Shown here: in pieces, positions 33,745 through 42,739 of the stretch
Layout of the letters: each line of letters starts with the position of its first letter
How positions within the stretch are numbered: position 1 is the stretch's first letter
Source: Candidatus Poribacteria bacterium
Lineage (GTDB): Bacteria; Poribacteria; WGA-4E; JAJDTR01
Direction: 5' to 3'
Assembly (NCBI GenBank): GCA_022827055.1
Contig: JAJDTR010000052.1
Coordinates: forward strand, 1 to 64,000
DNA: 64,000 nucleotides
The notes under the pieces: generated by a model
Seen by the model: the letters and a program-made list of their open reading frames with translations, nothing else
Databases searched by the model: none
What the model was told of the DNA's origin: nothing
Position numbers and translations under genes: made by a program

Positions 33745-34662
33745 TCATGAATGGAAATTACGGCCCGTCAGTCTGATAAAGACATCCTCCAACGTCGGTT
33801 TTCCGAAGCGGGCGGAGCGAATTTCCGATGGAAATGCAGCGACAACATCTCGAACAAACTCGTGTCCGCGATCGCATTCAACACGCAACACGTCATCGTC
33901 CGTGGCGACTCTGTACCCAAACTGTCGACTTATTTTTGGCGCCAGTTGATTGGGCGCCGGCGAATCAACGATAACAATATCTCCACTGATTCGACTTTTT
34001 AGTTCATCCGGTGTTCCGACGGCAACTAACTCTCCCACGTTGAGAATCCCGACTCGATCACACGTTTCAGCCTCATCCAGGATGTGAGTGGTCAGGATGA
34101 CCGTAACTCCTGCCGTTTCACGAAGGTTATCCAACGATTCGAGAAATTTCCGACGTGCAATCGGGTCAAGTCCCGCGCTCGGCTCGTCAAGTAACAATAA
34201 TTTCGGTTGATGAAGCAACGTCTTGGCAAGTTCGGCGCGACGTCTCAATCCTCCGGAGAGAGTCTCTACAAGATCTGCCGCTCGGTCGGTCAATTGCTGT
34301 TGATTGAGTACCTCCTGTATCCGGTGTTTCAAATCTCCGCCCCACAGCCCGTAGAGATGTCCATGGTGCCTGAGATTCTCTGCGACCGTGAGTTTCACAT
34401 CCAAACTTGGATGCTGAAAAACGACCCCGATGTGCTTTCTGACTTGCCCCGATTCGCGAGCCAAGTTGTGTCCGAAGAGTGTGACATCTCCCCGCTCCAA
34501 GGGAATCAAGGTTGCGAGAATTTTAAAGAGTGTCGTCTTGCCGCTGCCGTTTGGGCCAAGAAAGGAGAAAATCTCTCCCTCATTGATACCAAAACTGACA
34601 GCTGCCAAGACGTTTCGGTCACCATAGGCGTGGGAGAGGTTCTCAACTTCAACCGGACGCAT
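33745..34662 (-). CDS. ABC transporter ATP-binding protein
   Basis: This 305-residue ATPase has Walker A GPNGSGKTT, signature motif LSGGLRRRAELAKTLL, Walker B LLLLDEPSAGLDP and the H-loop TTHILDE. Its C-terminal extension is of the drug/NodI-type. It drives export together with the ABC-2 permease at 32.0-32.8 kb, from which it is separated by about 980 bp holding the toxin-antitoxin pair. The pair probably predates the insertion. Confidence 0.92.
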   Translation of the reverse strand: MRPVEVENLSHAYGDRNVLAAVSFGINEGEIFSFLGPNGSGKTTLFKILATLIPLERGDVTLFGHNLARESGQVRKHIGVVFQHPSLDVKLTVAENLRHHGHLYGLWGGDLKHRIQEVLNQQQLTDRAADLVETLSGGLRRRAELAKTLLHQPKLLLLDEPSAGLDPIARRKFLESLDNLRETAGVTVILTTHILDEAETCDRVGILNVGELVAVGTPDELKSRISGDIVIVDSPAPNQLAPKISRQFGYRVATDDDVLRVECDRGHEFVRDVVAAFPSEIRSARFGKPTLEDVFIRLTGRNFHS

Positions 34663-34795
34663 CTTTGATTGAAATTTTGAGGATGCTACAATCGTCCATC
34701 ATACCGGAACAGATCGCAAAGGTCATTCGGCAAGTAGTCGAGGAGAATTGAACTTTAATGATAATGCGTCATGGTTGGAATTGGAACTGTTTCCT

Positions 34796-35584
34796 CTACT
34801 TCTTGAGGGATAGCGAAAAGTCCTGCATGACGCTGCCACCGGCATCCACAGTCACCGAGACAGGCGCATCATTATTCGTTCCGCATGCTTCATGCCAATA
34901 ACCAAGTTTGTAGGTTCCCGGCGGCACATTTTCAAGTTTATAAACCCCGTTCTCATCCGTGACTGCAAAGTATGGATGGGGGATGTAGGCAATCCAGGCT
35001 TTCATCCAACCGTGCACGTCGCATTTGACAGCCACAGGACCTTCCGCCTTCTTTACCGCTTTCACCGGCATTCTCCGTCTGCTTCCCGGTTGCGACTTGT
35101 TGTAGGCAGGGTTCTTTTTACTAAAGATGTGAACATTGTGCATGATTTTGTCGGGGTTGAGCATGGTCAGCCGTTGTCCGACGGGCTGCAGTTGAACATG
35201 CGGATTGAACTGACAACCTTTCTGATCAATTTGATATTTGACTTTCTTATCTTTCGCAAAACCGTCACCTGACGATATATCCATGAGATAAACGATGGTG
35301 TTTTTCAAGGCGTTGCCTTCGCCGACCACCACCGATTCATCAAGTTTATCGGTTAAACCGCAGACTTCCGGATTCTTGGTAATTTCGAGTTTTTTCATGG
35401 AGGGGGCTTCGCCCTCAAACTTAACCGTACCGGTGATGGTTCCGCCATTGGAAACACTCCCCGCTTTATAACTTGCGGGAAACACAAGTGATTCCCCGGC
35501 GTCGCCTTCTCCGGCAGCGATGGCACCGGTCGCAAAAACGCCCGCGATAATAATCGTTAGGATGGTAACAACTTGGATTTTCAT
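34796..35584 (-). CDS. Secreted cupredoxin-like protein with carboxypeptidase-regulatory-like fold
   Basis: This 262-residue protein has a signal peptide (about 1-24, ending IAAGEG). The core shows copper-type ligands: HNVHIFSKK (His), CDVHGWMKAW (Cys, His, Met) and a C-terminal Ig-like carboxypeptidase regulatory segment (DENGVYKLENVPPGTYKL). A type 1 copper site (His, Cys, His, Met) is inferred from motif spacing. It could be a periplasmic electron carrier to the oxidase. A second, related gene is at 42.7-43.5 kb. Confidence 0.78.
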   Translation of the reverse strand: MKIQVVTILTIIIAGVFATGAIAAGEGDAGESLVFPASYKAGSVSNGGTITGTVKFEGEAPSMKKLEITKNPEVCGLTDKLDESVVVGEGNALKNTIVYLMDISSGDGFAKDKKVKYQIDQKGCQFNPHVQLQPVGQRLTMLNPDKIMHNVHIFSKKNPAYNKSQPGSRRRMPVKAVKKAEGPVAVKCDVHGWMKAWIAYIPHPYFAVTDENGVYKLENVPPGTYKLGYWHEACGTNNDAPVSVTVDAGGSVMQDFSLSLKK

Positions 35585-35732
35585 GGTTCAACTCCTTTTT
35601 TGGAATTTTTTGATTGGCTCAAACCGATTCTACAATATCTCGACAGATTCACGATTCTACTATCTATTATCGCTAACTTGTCAACATTCTCACGTCTCGC
35701 ATAAAGTGTCGGACCATCGTTACCCACCTTAC

Positions 35733-37469
35733 CTATGTACTATTCGTGTTCACCCGCCTCTTTACGCCACCTCTCAAACCATAGAGGAAACCGACAGAGA
35801 TCAGGGCGACAAGCGGTGGATACACGAATCGCTTGTTTGATGGGACCGGGTCGAGAACGAAAGTATACCATGTCGATATGGCACGCTTTGATTTCACGTC
35901 GCCGTTGGCGCCGTCCCAGACAGAGAAAGCAATGGGGATAAAGGTGCCAGGTTCAAATTGAAGGTCATTTTTGTCCTCCGTCTTCAGTGCCCGTTTGACC
36001 CACAGACGGTACCGACCGTCTTCGTAAACTCCTCCAACCTGAATCTGGCTCTGCGACTCTTGGACGGAGGCGTTATCAATTCCCTTCGCGTTCATCTCCG
36101 ATATTTTGTCAGCTTCAGCGATCTTCCAGTGCCAAAGGTAGACAGGGCGACGACCATCCCCCCAGATGAAGTACGGTTTGGGATCCGTAGGGCTCTTGGG
36201 CACCTTTACAGGAAATTGAACGGTAATGGCGTCCTCAACGGTTACTCCCGTCTCGTCATCCTCTTGCGGTAGAGTTTTCGTTCGATCGTCCCATTGAAAA
36301 AGAAATGCAACCTCACTATCGTTATAGAAAGACTTGGCCGTGACCGAATCTATGGATGGGTTGAATTGCCGCGGTTCAATGACAACCTGGCCCACGAGTG
36401 GGAAGTAGCTCGCTTCCTCGATTTCACCCCAAGCGGCGTCATTTAACCCGGGTAGATCGCCCAAGCGGTATTGGGAGCGCAGTACCTTGTCACCAACGGC
36501 GGCTGGAGGACGCCCCTCGCTCCCCAGCGATTTCACGTAGTTCGCCAAGTGCCAACTCTTTTCAAATATCGGCTTCATGGCTTCGTCAAACTTTATCAGG
36601 TCGTCAGCCGTGACTTCCTTGCCCTCCTCAATGTCGAGCATGATGTCTTCGTAATAAATGGCTTTTTCCTCTAGCTCTGCATATTCAGTCTCCTCCTCTT
36701 CCGTCATCTCGTCTTTTGCTTCAAGCTCTGTTATCCGCTCTGCCTCGGCGTCGGTCAAACCAACGCGGAAAGAAGACACGAATGCCGGCATTGGAGAACC
36801 GGAAATCCCGCCAATGAATCTTTTGAAAATATCCTCTGTTGCTGAACCGCCTCTGTAATTCCAACTATGTTCCATGTTTGCGGGCCAGGTAAGGAATTCC
36901 CAATGGTCCGTAAGATCAGGAGCGGAGGTACCATCCCCTCGACCGAGTGCACCGTGACATTCGACGCAGCCAAGTTTGGCATAAAACTCTTTCCCCTTCG
37001 CAACACTCTCCTCCGAATAAGGTACCTTACCTGACAGATCAATCACCCGCGGCGACGCACCCTCAAAATCTTCAAAGTACGTCTTGATGTGGGCAACGAG
37101 GCTCCAGCGTTCATCTTCGCTGAGAAGCCCCTCCCATGCCGGCATTGACGATCCCGGCATGCCCTTCGAAATCACCTCAAATAGGTCCTGGTCCGTCGGC
37201 AGGTTTCCACTCTCAGTGGATCTAATCTTGTAAAGTCCAGATGTAAAATCCCTAGGTCTTGGTAACAAATTCTCGGCAGCGGACCCGTCCCCTGCTCCCT
37301 CAACACCGTGGCAATGAGCGCACTTGTCTATGTACAACGCTTTTCCCGCCTCAGAAGCAGCGGGGGCAGACTTCCCCTGTGCAAATACCGGGTACGCTAT
37401 AATTGCAGGCAATAGAAGGAGCCCTGCGATGCAAATAGTGAGTGATTTCTTGACAAACAATCGGTTCAT
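35733..37469 (-). CDS. Cytochrome c fused to ethylbenzene-dehydrogenase-like haem-binding domain
   Basis: About 578 residues. It has a signal peptide ending VFAQG, two cytochrome c domains (haem sites CAHCHG near 52 and CVECHG near 170), an acidic helical insert (about 245-300, ELEAKDEMTEEEETEYAELEEK) and an EB_dh-type domain (about 330-540) seen in subunit gamma of dimethylsulfide and ethylbenzene dehydrogenases, ending in a membrane anchor and RRVN. The ATG at 37469 is chosen because it opens the signal peptide and has GGAGAG about 10 nt upstream. It may pass electrons from a periplasmic donor to the oxidase; b-type haem binding in the last domain is inferred. Confidence 0.8.
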   Translation of the reverse strand: MNRLFVKKSLTICIAGLLLLPAIIAYPVFAQGKSAPAASEAGKALYIDKCAHCHGVEGAGDGSAAENLLPRPRDFTSGLYKIRSTESGNLPTDQDLFEVISKGMPGSSMPAWEGLLSEDERWSLVAHIKTYFEDFEGASPRVIDLSGKVPYSEESVAKGKEFYAKLGCVECHGALGRGDGTSAPDLTDHWEFLTWPANMEHSWNYRGGSATEDIFKRFIGGISGSPMPAFVSSFRVGLTDAEAERITELEAKDEMTEEEETEYAELEEKAIYYEDIMLDIEEGKEVTADDLIKFDEAMKPIFEKSWHLANYVKSLGSEGRPPAAVGDKVLRSQYRLGDLPGLNDAAWGEIEEASYFPLVGQVVIEPRQFNPSIDSVTAKSFYNDSEVAFLFQWDDRTKTLPQEDDETGVTVEDAITVQFPVKVPKSPTDPKPYFIWGDGRRPVYLWHWKIAEADKISEMNAKGIDNASVQESQSQIQVGGVYEDGRYRLWVKRALKTEDKNDLQFEPGTFIPIAFSVWDGANGDVKSKRAISTWYTFVLDPVPSNKRFVYPPLVALISVGFLYGLRGGVKRRVNTNST

Positions 37470-37552
37470 TAGCAGATTACTCTCCGATTGGTTCCATTGT
37501 CGCAGGGGAGAAGACATATAATTTACGCCCGATTTGTGATAAAGTGTTCGCG

Positions 37553-37835
37553 TCATAATCCGTTAATTGTCCTAAGACGCCGAATGATGTCCTCTTTTTG
37601 CAAACAAGTTATTTTGGCCCAAACGTAGCCAAGATGCTCGTAATAGACCACCAAGCTACCAATCCCGAATTTTGTAATCCCCGGGCCCCGACCATTCTCT
37701 TGTAGTTATAGGCGCTACCACAGCATCTACATCTCCTACATCTAATACGACGAGAGCGGGACGCTTTTTCCTATGAACCAAACCGGATTGAGGAAAATCG
37801 ACTAGAACAATTTGCCCAAACTCATAGTTCGTCAT
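37553..37835 (-). pseudogene. MazF/PemK-type toxin, broken
   Basis: The frame opens at an ATG (37835) that overlaps the antitoxin gene by 14 bp: MTNYEFGQIVLVDFPQSG... RKKRPALVVLDVGDVDAVVAPITTREWSGPGDYKIRDW. A TAG stop (37656-37658) then interrupts it; the following codons LGGLLRASWLR continue the family pattern in the same frame, and after a single-base loss the text WAKITCLQKEDIIRRLRTINGL appears in another frame, ending at 37553. The reconstructed protein would be about 95 residues, close to a PemK/MazF endoribonuclease. Confidence 0.8.
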
Positions 37836-38016
37836 AGATTGCATCTTCATCATCGTAGGCTGATAACAGGTGCTGCTTAGCCGTTTCGCGCCATGTTCTT
37901 TCGTCTTCATCCTCGTCGCGAATGAAGATTTGAATTAGTGTACCGGGTTGGACGGGAATTGGGGCGCTCAATTCTAAATGTGTTGCGTCTACTATCCGCG
38001 CTGTGATAACTTTCAT
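37822..38016 (-). CDS. Antitoxin-like small protein (partner MazF-like toxin is broken)
   Basis: This 64-residue acidic protein (KVITARIVDATHLELSAPIPVQPGT, then FIRDEDEDERTW) has a short beta-rich N-terminus like small addiction-module antitoxins and an acidic C-terminal region. It precedes the toxin remnant, overlapping it by 14 bp. It probably no longer has a toxin to neutralise. Confidence 0.65.
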   Translation of the reverse strand: MKVITARIVDATHLELSAPIPVQPGTLIQIFIRDEDEDERTWRETAKQHLLSAYDDEDAIYDEL

Positions 38017-38124
38017 TGGCTCAGGTTAAGAAGTGTGAAAACAATCGATTCTTGCTATTGCTGGGTTGCTGCTGTTCAATGTCCAAGCAACTTTAGTTGT
38101 CCGTGATAGATGTTTTCTGTGTTC

Positions 38125-38907
38125 TTAGTGGGCGGCCTCGCCGAACGTTCTAGGCTTATATCCGGTGTACTCTGACAAGAAAATGATGACATCCCAAATC
38201 TCCTCTTCAGTCAAATAGTCTTCCCAGACCGGCATGGCTGAATCCCATGGGGTGGCTGCCGGCGGCAAGCCTGGGCCGCCTTTGCTAATTCGCCAGAAAA
38301 AGAACGATTCTTGGAAGTTGGGGATGATTCCGGGATCCTGAAAGTTCGCAGGCAACGGGTTTAATCCGTGCGCAAAATGCCCCTCTCCGTCAAGATCGTC
38401 ACCGTGACAATAAAAACAGTTCTGATAGTAGACCCGACGCCCATTTTCCGCATGTGCTTTAAACGCTTCAACGTCATCTTTTTCGAGGTGCCGAAAAGGG
38501 TTTTCCACCTCCTGTGTTGGACCGATAACTTTGTCGCGATAGGTCAATTCATCAGGGGGTGCCGGGTGAGCGGTGCGCAGAGCCGCCGGTGGATCTGCCT
38601 TCGTGGAGACCTTAGAAAATGTAAACCCTAACAGCGCAAGTGGAATGAGTACGCCCAATACCATCCGTCGAATCTTTTTTTCATCATCGGCAAGCGTCTC
38701 TTTGACGGGCCGCAGGAACTCGCGAAATCTATCATCTTCAACCGAAACGTGGACGATGATTGCTATCAGAATTAACCCGATATACATCGCAATGACGCTC
38801 GCGGGCAACGGTACGGACCACACTCCACCGATGAAGAATCGCAGAAAGAGCCAGATTACGACAAATAGAATCAGGCATCTAGTAAAAAGCGATAATCGTT
38901 TCATCAT
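38125..38907 (-). CDS. Membrane-anchored monohaem cytochrome c
   Basis: About 260 residues. It has two N-terminal helices (about 8-27 and 32-52), a third near 85-102, and a C-terminal cytochrome c domain with the haem site CFYCHG near 167 and a distal methionine probably in SAMPVWEDYL. The ATG at 38907 has GGAG about 9 nt upstream. Membrane anchoring suggests an electron shuttle between quinol-oxidising and O2-reducing complexes. Confidence 0.85.
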   Translation of the reverse strand: MMKRLSLFTRCLILFVVIWLFLRFFIGGVWSVPLPASVIAMYIGLILIAIIVHVSVEDDRFREFLRPVKETLADDEKKIRRMVLGVLIPLALLGFTFSKVSTKADPPAALRTAHPAPPDELTYRDKVIGPTQEVENPFRHLEKDDVEAFKAHAENGRRVYYQNCFYCHGDDLDGEGHFAHGLNPLPANFQDPGIIPNFQESFFFWRISKGGPGLPPAATPWDSAMPVWEDYLTEEEIWDVIIFLSEYTGYKPRTFGEAAH

Positions 38908-39012
38908 CAATGAAATCTCCTAATGGCACGATCCACTATCTCATTTCCAGAAAGCGAAGAAGTCGGTTGGTTTAGATGGAACCCCAAAGGCAAACACGGT
39001 GAAAAAGTGTTG

Positions 39013-40533
39013 TCACTCAGCAGTTTCCTCCGCTTCTACGTCGGAAACTTCGGCTTCAACGACTGTGTCCTCTGTTGCGCCGGTCAACGAGGCCATAAAC
39101 GCGAGCAGATCGCTCATGTCAGCGACGGATAACAGGAGTGGGAAATTATCAGGCATTGGCGAAGTGACATCAAGCCGCTTACCGAAGGCACGACTATAGG
39201 TAGGCCCCTCATCAATATCGAAGGTATCGATTACCTGCTCCTCTCCATCGACAATCAGCGTGACTTCGTCCTCATTCTCGGAAACCAACTCACCTACGAT
39301 TTTATTCTCGTCAAAGTCGATTATGGTCGCCTGTACCTTCACATTCGATTTGGATACCGTTTGCGTTTCTCCGCCAACTTGAAGGGTAACGTTCTCCTCA
39401 TTCTCTTCTACGAGATCACCGCTAATCTTTGTCCCTGTGTCGGCGGAAGTGACTTCAATCCAGAAATATCCTTGCTGTTTTAAGTTCTTCAATTCCTCAA
39501 TCGGCTCCGGATCAAGTTCGCTCAAGGGTATCTTTATTTCAGATTCCACTCCGGCGCCGTCTTTAACGCGCACAGTAATAATCTCGTTTTCTTGGGAAAG
39601 AAGAGTCCCTTGAACAGAGGCGCCGCCGGTTTTCACCGTGACAGAACCGTAGCCGGTCACGATTAGTGCGTTCGGTTTAACGATTGACTCCTCAATGTAC
39701 CGCATGCTATTCAACGATGCAATATCTGACAAATCGGGTGCGGCGACAACCTCGACACCTTCGTCCAGTGTTTGGCCCGCAGGCTTCTCAATACCGGCAA
39801 CTTCGTGACATGCAATGCACTTTGCTCCATCGACAAAAACCTTCTTGCCACGCTCAATGTCCCCTACAAGGAGGGGTGGCAACTCCTCGACTATGGCTCC
39901 CGGGCTTCCGATATCGACGGGAGGCTCGAACTGCGTGAGGTCCACCTGCCCACCCTGATCCTGGAGGAATGCAATAACAGTTTCAATCTCCGTCTCTGAC
40001 AAACTAATCGGCGGCTTCCAGACCGGCGGCATAATGTTGCCGTAACCGGGAACAAGAAACTTGTGAGGTTCGTAAGTCGACTCGATTAGATAATCTTTTG
40101 CCGAGACGCCGGGTTGGCGCGTCGCGGCTCGGGCGCCCACATCCGACAAATCCGGACAGCGACTTTTGGGGGCCGACGGATCGAGGGTGTGACAGGTATT
40201 GCATTTCCCTTTTCCGTTGAAAATTGCTTCACCCGCCTCAACAAATGCCTCCGGTGTTCGTGGGATGTTAGCCACATCTACCTTCGCGGTCGATGTTTCC
40301 GGAACTATACTGGCGGCAAACGCATAGAACCAGATTACTAGCAGCGAAAACGCAAGCAACTTCATCACTCTCTGCCAGAGCACCAAATTCGCTATCGCGG
40401 AGATTAAAAACCAAGTTGACCATGGTAATAGGTTTTCCGACGCGATCGGGAAAGCAGGGGCTTTCGCTACGTACGCAATAAAGCTCACGACTATAACAAT
40501 TAAACTGGCAATTTTTGCGAGCCTGCTTGGCAT
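39013..40533 (-). CDS. Dihaem cytochrome c with N-terminal helices and Sm-like beta repeats
   Basis: This 506-residue protein has about three N-terminal helices, then two haem sites (CNTCHT near 113, CIACHE near 248). The region from about 300 to 460 contains three similar beta segments with the pattern ...ENE..(V/I)T(V/L).V..G.. (TLLSQENEIITVRVKDGAG; LVEENEENVTLQVGGETQTV; LVSENEDEVTLIVDGEEQVI), resembling inserts in Planctomycetes-type haem proteins. A Glu/Val-rich tail follows. It would sit in the membrane with the haems on the periplasmic side. Confidence 0.83.
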   Translation of the reverse strand: MPSRLAKIASLIVIVVSFIAYVAKAPAFPIASENLLPWSTWFLISAIANLVLWQRVMKLLAFSLLVIWFYAFAASIVPETSTAKVDVANIPRTPEAFVEAGEAIFNGKGKCNTCHTLDPSAPKSRCPDLSDVGARAATRQPGVSAKDYLIESTYEPHKFLVPGYGNIMPPVWKPPISLSETEIETVIAFLQDQGGQVDLTQFEPPVDIGSPGAIVEELPPLLVGDIERGKKVFVDGAKCIACHEVAGIEKPAGQTLDEGVEVVAAPDLSDIASLNSMRYIEESIVKPNALIVTGYGSVTVKTGGASVQGTLLSQENEIITVRVKDGAGVESEIKIPLSELDPEPIEELKNLKQQGYFWIEVTSADTGTKISGDLVEENEENVTLQVGGETQTVSKSNVKVQATIIDFDENKIVGELVSENEDEVTLIVDGEEQVIDTFDIDEGPTYSRAFGKRLDVTSPMPDNFPLLLSVADMSDLLAFMASLTGATEDTVVEAEVSDVEAEETAE

Positions 40534-40851
40534 CAGTTTGTTCCTATTTCTCGGTTTTCAACGGAATAGCTAACATGCGTTTCGACCCCAACTCCGGCGG
40601 AGCATTTTTAATGGACTTTTTCGCATTCGACAATTTACGGAAAGTCTCTCCTGACGAATCTCAACGCCCGACGCACCTGAAACGACAGATGGTTCAGGTG
40701 TCTTGTCACACTTGGGGGCTAAAGCAGTCTACGCCGAAAACGCAGACAAATTCACCATCGTGCGACAGAAGCAGATAAGCATCAATCTCCTGCCGACGTG
40801 TTCGCTTTTTGGCTCATCGGAGACTCTGGCGATTAGGCATCCGGTCACACC
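40534..40851. other. 318-bp intergenic region, no gene seen
   Basis: No reading frame or RNA element is convincing here. A short CTCC-GGC-GGAG inverted repeat near 40592-40602 resembles the REP stem in sequence but has no flanking conservation. Confidence 0.5.
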
Positions 40852-42666
40852 TTAATCATCGCCTGCCGCAACCTCCGCCGCTACTGAAGCGCGCTCCTCT
40901 TTTTTCTTGTCACCCCACAATCCGATCCAGAAAATGAAGCCTACCAGAGCGAAGAAAATCACCATGATAATAGCAATGACATTAACTGCGTCCCCAAGAA
41001 GAGGCGTGAACGCATCGGGCGAGGTGTCTGGCATCACGCCAAAGATGTGCCAGTTTTCGCGGAGACCGGACCGTGCGTACCCCATTAATCCCATAAGCGA
41101 GGTGAAGGTGATGGCGAGAAGTATGAGGACGTACTGCGACCGGTCGGTCATCTGGCCCCAGTTGATATCGCTTGAACGCATGGCTTTTCGATACATGATT
41201 AAGTCAATGACCGTAACAGCGATCATGACCGCCAAGGCAATCAACACTTGAACCGGAGTTAGCACATTGACCCGAAAGTCACTCTCAACTTTGAATCCGG
41301 CGAGACCGATAGTAATAATTGCGGAGACGGATAGTGCAAACACGATTGCTATGCTAATGTTGCCAACTTTACTCCACGCCACCGCTGGCGTTTTGCCAGA
41401 CCGGCGGTAAAACAAGAAACTGAGAAAGGTAGTCAAGATGATGATGTTAACCACAGTGTTTTTGGCAGTCATTAAACCGAAGAACCCAACGAGCGGGTGA
41501 TTTGTACCTCCCATCGCCGCCATCTCCTTGGGTGACATAATCAATGTGCGGGGCGTCATCCAGACGGCTACACAGAAAACGATAATAGCAATCATATAAG
41601 GTCGGTAGCGTGCGTAAATCTCTCCGCCTTTGATGCGTGTCATCCCGGACCAGAGATAATAGTTCGCTCCGATGAACAATACTCCAATCATGACCGCTTG
41701 AATGATGAACAACCAAGAAAACAGGCTCCCCATCATGTTGATTCCCATCGTCTGGTTGAACATATAAATTTCGCGTCCCAACCAGTATCCGGCGAACGGT
41801 AGTGGAATCAATCCGCACAGAGCGATAAAGTTGCCCGTATATCCCATCCAATCGTAATGCGCCTTGTCCTCTTTTGTCTTGGCAACCAGAAAGCGAAATG
41901 CGGCATAGGCGCCGACGATTGCGCCGCCGAAAGCTATATTCCCGATGAGCCGGTGAATGTTGACGGGCATCCAAGTATAGTTATTCACCGCCTGCCACAG
42001 CGTGCCGATGAATTCACGGGTTTCTTCGTCATGAAGCGCAATCGGCTTGTGGTCCGGTCCCATAATCGCCGGGCTTGTTTGGTATGTCAGCCAGGCATTG
42101 GAGACGAACATGATTGCCGTACCAAACACATTTAGAAGCACACCGAGGAACAGATGCCACATTTTCGACACCCTTCCCTGCATGCGATCCCATCCGTAAG
42201 AATAAAGATAGAGCGTGAAGGTTTCTCCAAAGAACAGAATCACGTAGAAAATCATCGTCGGGCCGAAGATGCCTGTCAGCTTGTTCATCACCTTGGGGTA
42301 GCACCAGATAAGAACAAAGACCAACACTCCGCCCAACAAAGCAGTTGTCGAGAACGCTCCCATACACAGTTTGATGAACTCCTGCGCCATCTTGTCGTAT
42401 CGCTTGTCCTTGGTTTTCATGCCGACAAACTCAATGACGACAGCGAACATCGGCACACCGAGGATGAAGGATCCGAACAACAGGTGTAATTGGGCGGCAA
42501 TCCAAGCCGCGCTGCGGCTACCAATCTTCGGAAATGCCCGGTACTCTACATCGGTTGCGTCCTGTTGAGCAAAAGCAGGTACAATCGCCAAGAGTAGATA
42601 GACGACTAGCAACCCGAGATAAACATACAATCTGTTTTTGGAGTGCGTGGATATGAAACGCATCAT
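40852..42666 (-). CDS. CydA-like cytochrome bd-family subunit I (no CydB partner)
   Basis: This protein of about 604 residues has many helices. It begins with a signal-like segment and then SRSAAWIAAQLHLLFGSFILGVPM, where the histidine fits the haem-binding His of CydA helix 1; a further His-Arg is in MPVNIHRLIGNIAFGG. The C-terminal YARSGLRENWH resembles the GRxPW region. The long quinol-binding loop of canonical CydA is not obvious, and no cydB gene is near. It lies among cytochromes c and a cupredoxin, so a cytochrome c-linked or otherwise atypical role is possible. An in-frame TTG upstream was rejected; two ATGs lie at 42666 and 42663. Confidence 0.82.
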   Translation of the reverse strand: MMRFISTHSKNRLYVYLGLLVVYLLLAIVPAFAQQDATDVEYRAFPKIGSRSAAWIAAQLHLLFGSFILGVPMFAVVIEFVGMKTKDKRYDKMAQEFIKLCMGAFSTTALLGGVLVFVLIWCYPKVMNKLTGIFGPTMIFYVILFFGETFTLYLYSYGWDRMQGRVSKMWHLFLGVLLNVFGTAIMFVSNAWLTYQTSPAIMGPDHKPIALHDEETREFIGTLWQAVNNYTWMPVNIHRLIGNIAFGGAIVGAYAAFRFLVAKTKEDKAHYDWMGYTGNFIALCGLIPLPFAGYWLGREIYMFNQTMGINMMGSLFSWLFIIQAVMIGVLFIGANYYLWSGMTRIKGGEIYARYRPYMIAIIVFCVAVWMTPRTLIMSPKEMAAMGGTNHPLVGFFGLMTAKNTVVNIIILTTFLSFLFYRRSGKTPAVAWSKVGNISIAIVFALSVSAIITIGLAGFKVESDFRVNVLTPVQVLIALAVMIAVTVIDLIMYRKAMRSSDINWGQMTDRSQYVLILLAITFTSLMGLMGYARSGLRENWHIFGVMPDTSPDAFTPLLGDAVNVIAIIMVIFFALVGFIFWIGLWGDKKKEERASVAAEVAAGDD

Positions 42667-42739
42667 AGTTGTATCTTGCAATCCAAACGGTTAGTAGACG
42701 AGAATTCGCCGTTCTCCGTTAGGTCAGTGTCTCAGTGAA

